The translations under genes were made by a program, and so were the position numbers. Shown in pieces: positions 34,909-43,820 of a stretch of DNA of 64,000 bases (the stretch's first letter is position 1; each line of letters starts with the position of its first letter). Where the stretch lies: NCBI GenBank assembly GCA_964537925.1, contig CAZICV010000004.1:186001-250000 (forward strand). Direction: 5' to 3'. The DNA comes from SLDF01 sp964537925 (GTDB taxonomy: Bacteria > Bacteroidota > Bacteroidia > Chitinophagales > Saprospiraceae). The notes under the pieces are model-generated. The model did not search any database and was not told the origin of the DNA. It saw only the letters and a program-made list of their open reading frames with translations.

Positions 34909-35460
34909 CTAAAAGTTGATATAAAGCGTAGCCACAGGACCCACTTTCAGCGGCCCCTCCACAGTTTGCGGCCGGAAGACCAGCAGATCCGCCTGCAGGC
35001 TCACCCATCTGCCGAAGCGAAACTCGCAGAAAGCGCCGCCCACCGCTCCCCACAACTCACCTTCCCGGGGCTGGAACACATAGGCGGCCCCTCCGCTCAG
35101 TCCCCAGTCCAGGTAGAGCTGCTCGCCGTACAGCTGCACCGATCCCGGCCAATACTGCCGGTAGAGCATCTGCAGGGCAAACTGCGGCCACCAGAAACGC
35201 CAGTCAGGCTGCAGTTGGTCGGGCCATTCGCGATAGCGGGTATAATCCGTCAGCGCAAAGGACAGCTCCAGTTTGCCATAGCGCCAGATACCCGCCCGAA
35301 GGGAAAGCCCGTTATTCAGCCCGGCAGTCAGCCCGGCCGAAAACCAGGATTCCTGCGACTGTTCCGGCCTGCTCTCCCCCGATTGACCACTGGCCGCAAT
35401 GCTACCGGCGAGCAATGCCACCGCCAGCAACGGGCCATATAATAGTTTACCTGCTTTCAT
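34909..35460 (-). CDS. Predicted outer-membrane beta-barrel, tandem family type II (copy 4)
   Basis: 183 residues. Signal peptide (1-25, ending AASGQ) is followed by GESRPEQSQESWFSAGLTAG, a spacer very like that of copy 2 (PEESRPDRPG), then WRYGKLELSFA, MLYRQYWPGS, WGLSGGAAYVF and VGPVATLYINF. High similarity with copy 2 indicates a fairly recent duplication separated by a type I gene. Confidence 0.65.
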   Translation of the reverse strand: MKAGKLLYGPLLAVALLAGSIAASGQSGESRPEQSQESWFSAGLTAGLNNGLSLRAGIWRYGKLELSFALTDYTRYREWPDQLQPDWRFWWPQFALQMLYRQYWPGSVQLYGEQLYLDWGLSGGAAYVFQPREGELWGAVGGAFCEFRFGRWVSLQADLLVFRPQTVEGPLKVGPVATLYINF

Positions 35461-35575
35461 CTTATACTGAAAGTTTTGAATGCTTATAATACTGTTTTAT
35501 CTCCACTGTTTCCAGTTTATGACCACGCCTTCTTTCTGTCAGCTCTCAGATCACTTGGCCCGTAGTGGCATGTGC

Positions 35576-36151
35576 CTACGGCCACAGAAACAACCCGACC
35601 GGCCGCAGTTTCGAAAAATTGTAATACACCGTCACGGTAGGTCCCATGCCCAAGTGCCCGGACAAAGCATCCGCGTAGAAAAACAACCACTCCGCCTGTA
35701 CACTCAGCGGCGTATACCGCACCCACAACTCGCAGAACAGGCCTCCCACCGCTCCCCAGACACCCTGCCTGTCTTCCCGCAGCACCAGCGCCGGACCCGC
35801 TCCGATACCGCCCGTCACCAGGAAAAGATCGCCGCAGATCCGCCCGCTGCCCGGCCAGTACTGCCGGTACAGCACCTGTACACAAGGACGCTGGGACCTG
35901 TACCGCCAGCCAGGGCCTGAGGCACTCACTCCACGGAGATAGTCTGATGCATACACCGACAGGTCAAGCCGGTTGTAGGGTCGCAGGTAGATGCGCCCTG
36001 AGAAACCTGTATTCACACCCACGGTCACACCCGCTGAAAAACGGGCCTCCAACTCAGGCTGCGACTGGCACCATGCCTCGATATACCAGGACAGCAGCCA
36101 GCCCAATAGCAGAAGACGCATGAGCCTGATCCGCGTAAAGGCTCTCCTCAT
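35576..36151 (-). CDS. Predicted outer-membrane beta-barrel, tandem family type II (copy 5)
   Basis: 191 residues; signal peptide ends AWCQ. FSAGVTVGVNTGFSGRIYLR, VLYRQYWPGSGRI, GAVGGLFCELWV and MGPTVTVYYNF place it in type II. WRYGKLE is altered to RPYNRLDLS. After the barrel-ending strand it carries about 14 extra residues (SKLRPVGLFLWP), so the terminal phenylalanine is internal. Its ATG overlaps the upstream stop (ATGA). Confidence 0.65.
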   Translation of the reverse strand: MRRAFTRIRLMRLLLLGWLLSWYIEAWCQSQPELEARFSAGVTVGVNTGFSGRIYLRPYNRLDLSVYASDYLRGVSASGPGWRYRSQRPCVQVLYRQYWPGSGRICGDLFLVTGGIGAGPALVLREDRQGVWGAVGGLFCELWVRYTPLSVQAEWLFFYADALSGHLGMGPTVTVYYNFSKLRPVGLFLWP

Positions 36152-36879
36152 TCCTTAGCCGGTCTGAACAGCCGGTACTCCGCACCCACCGACAGCGAGA
36201 CAAATTGCCCCCTGAATCCCGGCGGCCACAGATCAAAAAACTCCCGGTCCAGTCGTGTGCCGAACTCCCGTATATACCGCACTTCCGCCAGCACATGCCA
36301 CCGCTTCCCTACCGGCTGCCGCCAGCGGATACCCGCGTCCACCAACGTCGACGGCCAACCGCCGATGATCGGCTCATCCCAGCGCTCACGGTCCGTGTAG
36401 CCCGACACATAGACCCGCTCCGACTCAAAGGAAAGGTAGTCGTTTCGCATCACCGAGTATACCACCGCTCCTGCGGCGAATACGCTCAGGTATCGACCGA
36501 TCCCGTACTCCACGCCTACCCTCGCCGACAGGTAGCTGCGCCGTACACCGCCCTGCATGCGGGTTTCGGACAGCCCGAAAGAATCCCGCAAAAGCCCCCC
36601 GGCACGCAGGCGACCCGATGTCTCCAGCCGCTGTACATGCCAGTCAAGGGATGCCTCAATCGAAAATCCGCTCTTCACCGGCAGCCGCAGCCCTACCGAA
36701 AGCGGCTGAAAGGCCCGCAAAGTGGCCTCTCCCTCATACAGGCGACCCTCGGTGAACCGGGCCTGGCCGATACTCATCGGGCTGCTCTTCAGGGTCAGCC
36801 ACGGCGACCATTGTGCATGGGCCATATCCGTCATCAGCACCATGACCGGTACAATCATAAAAAGTCTGTAAAACGACAT
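36148..36879 (-). CDS. Predicted outer-membrane beta-barrel protein
   Basis: 243 residues, signal peptide 1-22 (ending MAHAQ). Strand-rich with RLPVKSGFSIEASLDWHVQR, SYLSARVGVEYGIGRYLSVF and a final FVSLSVGAEYRLFRPAKE. It resembles OmpA-barrel or PorT-like small barrels in layout but not in any specific motif. Coupled (ATGA overlap) to the first of the five tandem paralogues, so it belongs to the same transcript. Confidence 0.6.
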   Translation of the reverse strand: MSFYRLFMIVPVMVLMTDMAHAQWSPWLTLKSSPMSIGQARFTEGRLYEGEATLRAFQPLSVGLRLPVKSGFSIEASLDWHVQRLETSGRLRAGGLLRDSFGLSETRMQGGVRRSYLSARVGVEYGIGRYLSVFAAGAVVYSVMRNDYLSFESERVYVSGYTDRERWDEPIIGGWPSTLVDAGIRWRQPVGKRWHVLAEVRYIREFGTRLDREFFDLWPPGFRGQFVSLSVGAEYRLFRPAKE

Positions 36880-37031
36880 AACAATTAGATGTTTGAATGA
36901 AAAAATGAACCGCCGGGACAGACATGGCTCCGCCTCTCCGATGCAGGGTCTTCCGCTTCCCCTCGGTCAGTGATTTTTAGTACGTCTTGATACTTATAGA
37001 GCCCTTACAGGGCTATCGGCGACAGCAGGTG

Positions 37032-37544
37032 TCAGTTCAAAAAAGGCCTGAGCTGCTCCTTCTGCCTCTCATACAGCCCCCGGTTGCCATTGATCGGGAT
37101 ATGGATCGCGCTGCCACGCCCGGCCTTGATACCTATCCTGCCGCCCAGGATCACACCGCCCACCAGCGCACCGATACCCAGTACCACCATAGCCGGACCG
37201 ACCAGCAAGGCTTCGATACCATCCATATTCCCCGCTCCGGCCAGTATCGCCAGGCCCGGTATGCTCCCTATCGCCATACCCAGCAACAGGCCCGCTCCGC
37301 TGCGGTCTCTCTTCGTCCGCAGATCGATATAGTGGATATCCTCTACCGCCAGCAGGATACTCTGCTCACGGGCATTGCTCATCTGTATAGAATCCTGGCC
37401 CAGCGATCGCAGGTAACCCACGGTCTTGCGATGGGTCGCAAACGTCTTCACCTCCGCCAGGCGCAGGGTATCTCCCAGCTGTGCCGCGCAGATGAGCGAC
37501 AGGCATAGCATGGAGAATACAAAGCATACTCTGTATACTAACAT
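37032..37544 (-). CDS. Exported protein with glycine-zipper hydrophobic segment
   Basis: 170 residues. Signal peptide (1-21, ending CAAQ), a beta-rich N-terminal part (TFATHRKTVGYLRSLGQDSI, EDIHYIDLRTKRDRSG), then a long glycine-spaced hydrophobic stretch (residues ~83-145, GIGALVGGVILGGRIGIKAG) typical of glycine-zipper membrane segments. Unknown function. Its leader duplicates that of the next gene upstream (37611-38360). Confidence 0.55.
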   Translation of the reverse strand: MLVYRVCFVFSMLCLSLICAAQLGDTLRLAEVKTFATHRKTVGYLRSLGQDSIQMSNAREQSILLAVEDIHYIDLRTKRDRSGAGLLLGMAIGSIPGLAILAGAGNMDGIEALLVGPAMVVLGIGALVGGVILGGRIGIKAGRGSAIHIPINGNRGLYERQKEQLRPFLN

Positions 37545-37590
37545 AGTTGATTCTCTTTTTGAATGAAATAATTGTCTCGTGGCCTGTCAC
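37545..37590 (-). repeat. Leader repeat, copy 1
   Basis: TTGATTCTCTTTTTGAATGA and the following AATAATTGTCTC, GGCCTGTCAC recur at 38362-38406 with one or two changes. Each lies directly upstream of a signal-peptide gene, so a shared leader or a small duplication is implied. Confidence 0.7.
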
Positions 37591-37610
37591 GGCCCCGCTC
37601 TTCAATCTGG

Positions 37611-38360
37611 CTACTGAGCACCTGGGGATATAACCCTCGATGCCGGTGATGAAAAATGATAGCTCAGCCCTACGGAGATAGAGGCGACATGATTGTTGAA
37701 ACCTGGAAAATAGTACACGATGAATGGCGGGTCATCTTTTACCGGTTGAGCTGTCCAATTCATCACAAATCTTCCTTCCAGGTGAACGCCCAGGTAGCGG
37801 TTGATCGGAAGATGCAGCCGCCCGCCTATCCCTGCCAACACCGTATAATCCACGGACCCGCTATGACCGTTCAGTACCTCATCGTACCTGCTTCCATCCG
37901 CCAGCCAGGTGTCGATTCTGAACTCCCTGTATAGTTCACTGGTAAAGCACCCTACCCCTATCCCGGCAAATACACTTAAAAACCTGTTGCCACCCGGTGA
38001 ATAGGAAGGACCCACCAATACGGCCAGCTGGTTGCGGGCTACTCTCCCCGATAGCTCCTGGCTACGGATATAGCTATTGCCACTTCTGCTTACCCTGTGC
38101 GAGAAAAAGTTGCGGTGAAGCACATAAGCCATTGAAGTCTCCAATGTCCAGTGAGCATTGAATTCGCTGCGCAGCGCCAGTGTCAGAGGGCTGTATATAT
38201 TCGGCTCGATGTTATTTCGCAATGGCGTACCGGCATCAAATCTTAAGAAGCCCATTGCGAACACGCCAAATCTCAGGTCGATAGAGGTACCACCTTGCGC
38301 CTTGAGTAATCCCGGCAGGCAGAAGATCGAAAGCAGACAGCATATCCTGTAAGCTATCAT
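37611..38360 (-). CDS. Predicted outer-membrane beta-barrel protein
   Basis: 249 residues from the ATG at 38358-38360 (MIAYRICCLL); the 12 extra in-frame codons upstream are the shared leader repeat. Signal peptide ends LLKAQ. Alternating strands such as WTLETSMAYVLHRNFFSHRV, NQLAVLVGPSYSPGGNRFLS and ASISVGLSYHFSSP point to a barrel of about eight to ten strands. Same transcript as the neighbours. Confidence 0.6.
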   Translation of the reverse strand: MIAYRICCLLSIFCLPGLLKAQGGTSIDLRFGVFAMGFLRFDAGTPLRNNIEPNIYSPLTLALRSEFNAHWTLETSMAYVLHRNFFSHRVSRSGNSYIRSQELSGRVARNQLAVLVGPSYSPGGNRFLSVFAGIGVGCFTSELYREFRIDTWLADGSRYDEVLNGHSGSVDYTVLAGIGGRLHLPINRYLGVHLEGRFVMNWTAQPVKDDPPFIVYYFPGFNNHVASISVGLSYHFSSPASRVISPGAQ

Positions 38361-38361
38361 G

Positions 38362-38406
38362 ATTGATTCTCTTTTTGAATGAAATAATTGTCTCATGGCC
38401 TGTCAC
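38362..38406 (-). repeat. Leader repeat, copy 2
   Basis: Second copy of the 37545-37590 leader, upstream of the barrel gene. Confidence 0.7.
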
Positions 38407-38416
38407 AGCCGCTCCC

Positions 38417-39679
38417 TCACTCTGGTAGCCGGATCGCCATGACAAAGTACCTATCGCAGGCATAGAGCAGGCCCCGCTCAGGATCAATAGCTACCGTACC
38501 ACTGAATGTGGGCTGCGTTACACGGTTAGGAGATCTTTCTGACCAGATAACTTGACCAGTATCAGCTCGCACGGCGTACAAGCGCGAAAATGTACAGTAG
38601 TATATGATGCCCTCGTGATAGGATGGAGATCCCGCGGCTGAAGATGACTGTCCCGCGTCCTTCGTCTGCCACGCGATCTGCCCGGTCTCCGGGCGGAAGG
38701 CATAGAGCAGATCTCCTCCGTCCTTCACGATCAGCAGGTGCTCATCAACGGCATAAGCGATTTCATACAATATAAAGCCATTGATCCCGGAAGGGTGATC
38801 ATGACTCCAGTCAATATTGCCGGTGTGTATATTGAAGCAATAGAACGCCGTGCCTCCGGCGAAATAAGCCCGGTCACCCAGTATATAGAACTGGGCTGTA
38901 CTGGACCCGCCTATCTTTGTCAGGTTGTCATGCCGCCACTCTACGCGGCGCTGCGTCATATTCCAGGCCACTACATCCACCCGGTTGGGGCTCGACATCC
39001 GGTGCTGGAAGACCAGTATACTGTCTCCCGTCTCCGGATTTACCCACAGGTTGTAGCTCTGGATATTGGGCCGTGAGCCCCCCACCTCACTCTTCGTCAC
39101 AGTATAAACCGTATCCCAGGTCTGGAAGTCCGTGATATGTGAGCGCAGCAGCTTCGCCACTGTATCCTGTGCATCCCGCCAGGTATAGTAATAGTGATCA
39201 CCCAGTATATGGCCAAAGGGATTTCCTACAGAGCCTGATTCCGTATGTATCTTGAAAGTAGACCCGCTTGTTCCATTTATCAAAGCCATTCTACCTCTGT
39301 TCTGTATGCTGATACTACTTGTTGCATCGTGATAGCCTACGGAGGAATAACTATCTACCGGCAATTCACTCCAGCCCCAGGCAATCCTGCCACTATCAGC
39401 TACATCCAGCAGCCTGAGCGAAGGACCCGATGAAGACACATAGCTGAACAAAAGCCCCCTGTCTGTCATTCGCAGCTCGTGCAGTATAGAGCTGGATGTA
39501 TCTTCCGTCACAGGCACTTTCCATACAATATCCAGCTTGCTTATGGGACCTATCGTATCACAATCCATTGGATTCACTTCACAAGGATCCGGTTCTGACG
39601 AGCAGTTTTTATTACAGCCCATCATACAGACTATGCCGAGCCAGAGAGTCAGTAGAGTCATTCTTTTACCGTTTATCAT
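38417..39679 (-). CDS. PQQ-like beta-propeller lipoprotein
   Basis: 420 residues. The signal peptide ends in a lipobox near MMGC (residues 19-22), then a cysteine-rich spacer (CSSEPDPCEVNPMDC). The body consists of repeated blades of the PQQ_2 type: FYCFNIHTGNIDWSHDHPSG, YAFRPETGQIAWQTKDAG, YAVRADTGQVIWSERSPN. Relatives such as BamB are scaffolds rather than enzymes. No PQQ ligands are evident. It sits between the exported hydrolase and the barrel genes. Confidence 0.8.
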   Translation of the reverse strand: MINGKRMTLLTLWLGIVCMMGCNKNCSSEPDPCEVNPMDCDTIGPISKLDIVWKVPVTEDTSSSILHELRMTDRGLLFSYVSSSGPSLRLLDVADSGRIAWGWSELPVDSYSSVGYHDATSSISIQNRGRMALINGTSGSTFKIHTESGSVGNPFGHILGDHYYYTWRDAQDTVAKLLRSHITDFQTWDTVYTVTKSEVGGSRPNIQSYNLWVNPETGDSILVFQHRMSSPNRVDVVAWNMTQRRVEWRHDNLTKIGGSSTAQFYILGDRAYFAGGTAFYCFNIHTGNIDWSHDHPSGINGFILYEIAYAVDEHLLIVKDGGDLLYAFRPETGQIAWQTKDAGQSSSAAGSPSYHEGIIYYCTFSRLYAVRADTGQVIWSERSPNRVTQPTFSGTVAIDPERGLLYACDRYFVMAIRLPE

Positions 39680-39703
39680 CTATATAACTACTTAAGTTAG
39701 GTA

Positions 39704-39734
39704 CTCTAGGGGGGGCTTTCACTCCCCCCTAGAG
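39704..39734. terminator. Perfect 11-bp hairpin between the hydrolase and propeller genes
   Basis: CTCTAGGGGGG (39704-39714) pairs exactly with CCCCCCTAGAG (39724-39734) around a 9-base loop, 10 bases after the hydrolase stop. There is no T-run on the minus strand, so partial termination or RNA stabilisation is more likely than full termination. Confidence 0.55.
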
Positions 39735-39744
39735 CAATAATGTG

Positions 39745-41367
39745 TTAATCTTCCTTTTCTTCTGTAAAGAAAAAATCGCCTACGCCTCCCGTAAATATCT
39801 TCATCAGTTCGTCTTTGGTATTCTCATCATTCCGCATCCGCATATGGGTAGTACCTTCCATTGGTTGTGGCAGGTACGTATGCTGCGGTATATTCATGGC
39901 GCTTTCTGCCAGCACTACACCATCCGAGTCCTTGTGCCGCCATACATAGCTGGTAGTCGTTTTCGACTTCTCCTGGCACCGGGCAAAGCCCGGGGGGCCT
40001 AGCTGCGCCTCCACATCCACACAGGTCATTCCCTCAGGTCGATCGATCCTCACCACACCGAAGCTGAACAGCTTGCACTCACAGTAGTATTCCGTGTTTT
40101 GCTCGGCTTCGCTTACATGAGCACCTATGAACGCCCGGTACAGCCGGTCAAAATTATCCATACACGCTACTCCCCTGCGCCACGCATCCCGCCGCTCGGC
40201 GGCACGTCTTTGCTGACCCTGTGCAGCCCAACACGCAGGATTCACCGGTATCAGGCAAAAGAGCGTAGCCTCTCGCGCCATCTTCACCCGATCCGCTTCG
40301 TTCCTGTCCGCATTCGCCTGGTAGTCCGCCCGTGTCCTCGCTGCACGCAACGCCCATTCATACTCTTGGTGCTGCGCCGTGAACGGGTCCTCCTCGTTCA
40401 CCGATTTCAGGAAGTAGTTGATCGTCGCCCACGAGATCGGCACCGGCAGTACAGACATCACTCTTGTCTGCCCCTCGTCCTCGTACTCCACGTTGTAGAC
40501 ATGAGTCAGCGTATCCCGCACTCCGTAGAAAGCCACCAGGTCGCTCGGGCTCTCGTACACCCCCAGCGTATCCGTCAGCATCGGCGCTCCTACCTTGTAC
40601 TGGTCCGTGATCCCAGGCAGCGATACGCTGATCAGGTATTTGGCCACATCCACAGACAGGAATTCCAGCAGCGTCGATTTGATAGAGTCTATCTTGAGAG
40701 CCCTTGCAATAATACGTACCCCGAAATCATCCTTGTATTTAATATCTGCTACGGGACCATCGCTCATCGCATCGGCTACATATCTCAGAAAATTGCCGAC
40801 CATCCCCTGGTTATTGACGATCTGCGCTCCCTGGTTTGGCGTGCCGAAGGTCACGATACCCCCGAACTTCCGCTGGAACCCGTTACCCGGCTGCGTATAG
40901 TAGTAGTCCGTATACCGGCTCACGATACCGCCCTGGCTATGAGCTATGATGAAGCTCTTCGTCGGGTCATAGGAGCCGGGTAATTCGTTGACTATCGGCA
41001 AGTCCTGTCGAAACTTCCAGGAAGCCGTGAAGATCGATGGCTGTGACTCGTAATAGCTCGGTGCATAACCGATCACCTCACGGGGCGGAAAGTCATCTAC
41101 AATCTTATCCTCACAGGCTGCCGCTGCCTGGTCCCAGCTCGACCCGTCCCCATTCAGCCCGTGTACCCAGTACAGCATACGGTAGTCCTCAGGCGCGGCC
41201 TGCACAGATATACGTACACTATCCAGTACAGGCGGTCCATAGTCAGGACCCTTTACACCAGGCAACACGATCTCCAGCGTATCCGTCACACAGGGTGTAG
41301 TCACTTGTCCTATGGCCGTACATACCACGGCCACCAGGCAGATTACGATATATTTTATGAGTTTCAT
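39745..41367 (-). CDS. Exported alpha/beta hydrolase (lipase/PGAP1-like)
   Basis: 540 residues, signal peptide 1-20. The alpha/beta hydrolase core is clear: YWVHGLNGDGSSWDQAA gives the oxyanion region, FIIAHSQGGIVSRY holds the nucleophile elbow (AHSQG in place of GxSxG), and GGIVTFGTPNQGAQIVNN follows. The C-terminal ~200 residues are a helical Ala/Arg-rich stretch, then a beta domain ending DFFFTEEKED with no T9SS tail. Likely an esterase or lipase in the periplasm or outer membrane. It is downstream of a T9SS protein in the same transcript. Confidence 0.8.
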   Translation of the reverse strand: MKLIKYIVICLVAVVCTAIGQVTTPCVTDTLEIVLPGVKGPDYGPPVLDSVRISVQAAPEDYRMLYWVHGLNGDGSSWDQAAAACEDKIVDDFPPREVIGYAPSYYESQPSIFTASWKFRQDLPIVNELPGSYDPTKSFIIAHSQGGIVSRYTDYYYTQPGNGFQRKFGGIVTFGTPNQGAQIVNNQGMVGNFLRYVADAMSDGPVADIKYKDDFGVRIIARALKIDSIKSTLLEFLSVDVAKYLISVSLPGITDQYKVGAPMLTDTLGVYESPSDLVAFYGVRDTLTHVYNVEYEDEGQTRVMSVLPVPISWATINYFLKSVNEEDPFTAQHQEYEWALRAARTRADYQANADRNEADRVKMAREATLFCLIPVNPACWAAQGQQRRAAERRDAWRRGVACMDNFDRLYRAFIGAHVSEAEQNTEYYCECKLFSFGVVRIDRPEGMTCVDVEAQLGPPGFARCQEKSKTTTSYVWRHKDSDGVVLAESAMNIPQHTYLPQPMEGTTHMRMRNDENTKDELMKIFTGGVGDFFFTEEKED

Positions 41368-41405
41368 CTTTGTTTACTTAATGAAGTTAAGGAAAAAATA
41401 GTGAT

Positions 41406-42473
41406 TTACCGGCGGATCACCTTCTCGATCCAAGACTGTCCCTGCCCTTCTGCACGCACCAGGTACACACCCGGGGCCAGGCCGCTGAGATCGGCCTCCC
41501 ATACCGTACCGCCTGCCTGTCGGCGCTCCCGAACAACCTTACCATCCAGCCCATAGATCCGTACCCGCAGTTCGCCGCCGGTGCTCAGCTCCGGCAGCTC
41601 CACCCTTAGTATATCTGTCACAGGGTTGGGCGACAACTTCAGTACACCGGCAGTACTCCGTGGCTCAGGCTCAGCCGCTCCACTCCGCAGCCCCGTACCC
41701 CAGATCCCGTACTCAGAGTACCGCTCCGTCTCCACGCGGTATATACAAGCCCCTGACGGAGCCTCTTCACGCTCTACTGTCAGCCGGTACACCACAGGAT
41801 GATGACCCGTCGTATCTGTATCGTACTGCGTCACCTCACGGCTCACCCACTGGCTGAGACTATCGTACATATTCATGAAGACCAGGCCCTCCGCTCTATC
41901 TACGATCACCTCCATATCACCGGCGGTCACCCGTTCCATTCCACCGGGCAGGGTATCGGGTACAGCACTGAGCAAGACTGACAGCCCGGTCGTATCCAAC
42001 GGTCCAAACTGATCCGGGGGCATCGGTACGGTGAAGAGTACCGCACCCGTACTACTGTATATCCGCGATGTATCCCGGTACAGCACAGAGTAGCTGTGCG
42101 GCAGCGTCTGCGCGTTGAACTGGCTCGCCGGGGCCACCACCTGCCGGATCATGATCCGGTTGCTATCCCCGTCCTCAGCGTGCAGGTAGCGCTCATCACT
42201 GTACATCGGCTCCATATACACCTTGTCCACATCGTCGTGATCCAGTATACTCACGCCTACAGGCAGGGCATACTGTGCTTCCCGCTGCAACCGGTAGATC
42301 TCCAGCGGTACAGCGCCGGATGGCACACCCGTGAGACTCAGCATACTGGCGGCCTGCAAGCCGCTGCCACCGAGCTGCGCTGCCAGCGGCACAGACCACA
42401 GCAGGCCGCATAAAATGACCAGTGTCATTGGCCGGGCGCGCCCTAGTAGCGCGCCGTTTCGATACTTCTTCAT
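41406..42473 (-). CDS. T9SS-sorted secreted protein, first gene of the envelope cluster
   Basis: 355 residues. Signal peptide (about 1-32, ending PLAAQ). The body has beta-rich low-complexity-free sequence without a domain I recognise (LPVGVSILDHDDVDKVYMEP, VTAGDMEVIVDRAEGLVFMN). Residues ~275-355 are a T9SS type A sorting domain: LKLSPNPVTDILRVELPE, GLDGKVVRE and GVYLVRAEGQ. It is the promoter-proximal gene of the minus-strand cluster reaching down to 33083. Confidence 0.8.
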   Translation of the reverse strand: MKKYRNGALLGRARPMTLVILCGLLWSVPLAAQLGGSGLQAASMLSLTGVPSGAVPLEIYRLQREAQYALPVGVSILDHDDVDKVYMEPMYSDERYLHAEDGDSNRIMIRQVVAPASQFNAQTLPHSYSVLYRDTSRIYSSTGAVLFTVPMPPDQFGPLDTTGLSVLLSAVPDTLPGGMERVTAGDMEVIVDRAEGLVFMNMYDSLSQWVSREVTQYDTDTTGHHPVVYRLTVEREEAPSGACIYRVETERYSEYGIWGTGLRSGAAEPEPRSTAGVLKLSPNPVTDILRVELPELSTGGELRVRIYGLDGKVVRERRQAGGTVWEADLSGLAPGVYLVRAEGQGQSWIEKVIRR

Positions 42474-43046
42474 AACTTTGTATGGTTTTTGTGAAACAAT
42501 TGATTACCGCCTCCGGGACCGGCCAGGGTCACGGGGGCTTTTTTTATCCGCTACGTTTGGTTCTCTGCAGCAAATCTGCCTGCTTTTTCCACGCAGTTTG
42601 TTGCGAATATCAATTCAAATACATATTTTTTACTTATATATTAAGACAAAACACCCCGATCGGGACCATTAATCCTCCGCAGACACCTGTCACACGCCGG
42701 AGCCCTTCAGAGAAAAAGCTCATCCGGCCCGTTTATACTGCAGAGATATGCCGGTCTCCCGGCACACTCCGCAGGAATCAAACTGTATACGTCGCTACGA
42801 CCAGGAAATCACAATCAAAAAAGCCAACTGGTACAAGACGAAATAAAATATAGCCGCCAAAACATTTATACCATATCTACAGGGGCAAAAATAAATAACC
42901 CTGAACCAACTTTATATGACATTTTTTGGCAGGAACATGACGTTTTTCGTCAGGTGAAGGGCGGTTTTCGTATCTTCGCCAAATCAATATGAACTGTTTG
43001 GGTTAACGCCAACTCATCTTTTCAGCACCAAAAAGAGCAGCGCATC
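42474..43046. other. Divergent intergenic region between the envelope cluster and the XRE gene
   Basis: About 570 bases. Contains GCCTCCG (42510-42516)/CGGGGGC (42533-42539) followed by seven T, a terminator-like stem in the plus direction with no gene before it; AT-rich DNA around 42600-42660; and the XRE promoter elements listed separately. No gene seen. Confidence 0.45.
42917..42978 (+). promoter_or_regulatory. Tandem operator-like repeat and -7 element upstream of the XRE gene
   Basis: TGACATTTTTTGGCAGG (42917-42933) and TGACGTTTTTCGTCAGG (42938-42954) agree at 14 of 17 positions and are 21 bases apart, two helical turns. The second contains TGACG-TTTTT-CGTCA, a perfect inverted repeat. 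TATCTTCG (42971-42978) is a -7-like element 17 bases downstream. Confidence 0.6.
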
Positions 43047-43436
43047 ATGCTTCACGATACCATACGCCGCATCCGCGAGACCCGCAACATGACCCAGGAG
43101 GAGGTCGCCGAGCGGCTCAATCTCGCCGTACGATCCTATATCCGCCTCGAGTCCGGCGAGACCCGGCTCGACTGGGACCGTATCCGCTCCATAGCCGAGG
43201 TCTACCAGATGAGTCCAGAAGACCTGATCGCACAGGATTCCAATACAACGATCCAAAGCTTCAGCGGAGAAAACTATACGGCTTCACCGGGCCATAATCA
43301 TAATGGACCATCATTTCATTGCCACTATAACTTCGGTGATAAAGAACAGATATACGACCAGTTGATCGCCCAGCTTCGGGAGGAAATAGCCTTCCTGCGC
43401 GAAGAGCTAGCGCGTACCCGCAGAGGTGAAGGCTGA
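43047..43436 (+). CDS. XRE-family transcriptional regulator with C-terminal coiled coil
   Basis: 129 residues. Residues 1-60 are a Cro/CI helix-turn-helix (TRNMTQEEVAERLNLAVRSY, IRLESGETRLDWDRI). Then comes a His/Asn-rich linker (GHNHNGPSFHCHYN) and a C-terminal coiled coil (QIYDQLIAQLREEIAFLREE) that should dimerise it. This layout is common in Bacteroidota. The tandem repeats before its promoter suggest autoregulation. No obvious target operon besides itself. Confidence 0.85.
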   Translation: MLHDTIRRIRETRNMTQEEVAERLNLAVRSYIRLESGETRLDWDRIRSIAEVYQMSPEDLIAQDSNTTIQSFSGENYTASPGHNHNGPSFHCHYNFGDKEQIYDQLIAQLREEIAFLREELARTRRGEG

Positions 43437-43820
43437 CCCTTTTTCCGTTGTTTCTACCCCAGCTGCCCTATGGCCCCGTATATGACCTGAGCCGGGATAC
43501 AGTATAGTAAGTGTATGGACAGGGGGTATTTGTTAACTTGCTTTGTTTACACATCTGAGCACGCGGTATACCTGGTATCCGGTGAGGATATGTCTTTTCA
43601 ATACGCCATAGTTCCCTGGCTGTCCCGGGGACATACAGCTCCATAGCTCCCCTATAGTCCCGTGTATGTCATTCCCGGGGTTAGTCCGGGGTCAGTGTAT
43701 GGACCAGATCACCGGGTCAGGATGAAACGCGACACTTCCTGGCGTAACGCATATGCCGGACATCCCGCTCGGATCTCCGGCTGATCCCCTCCTCCGCCTT
43801 GCATCCCACACCAGGAACTC

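Noticed and set aside
42508..42545. Stem followed by seven T on the plus strand, terminator-like
   Set aside because: No plus-strand gene ends before it; the stem contains a wobble and a long loop. Kept only as a note in the intergenic entry.
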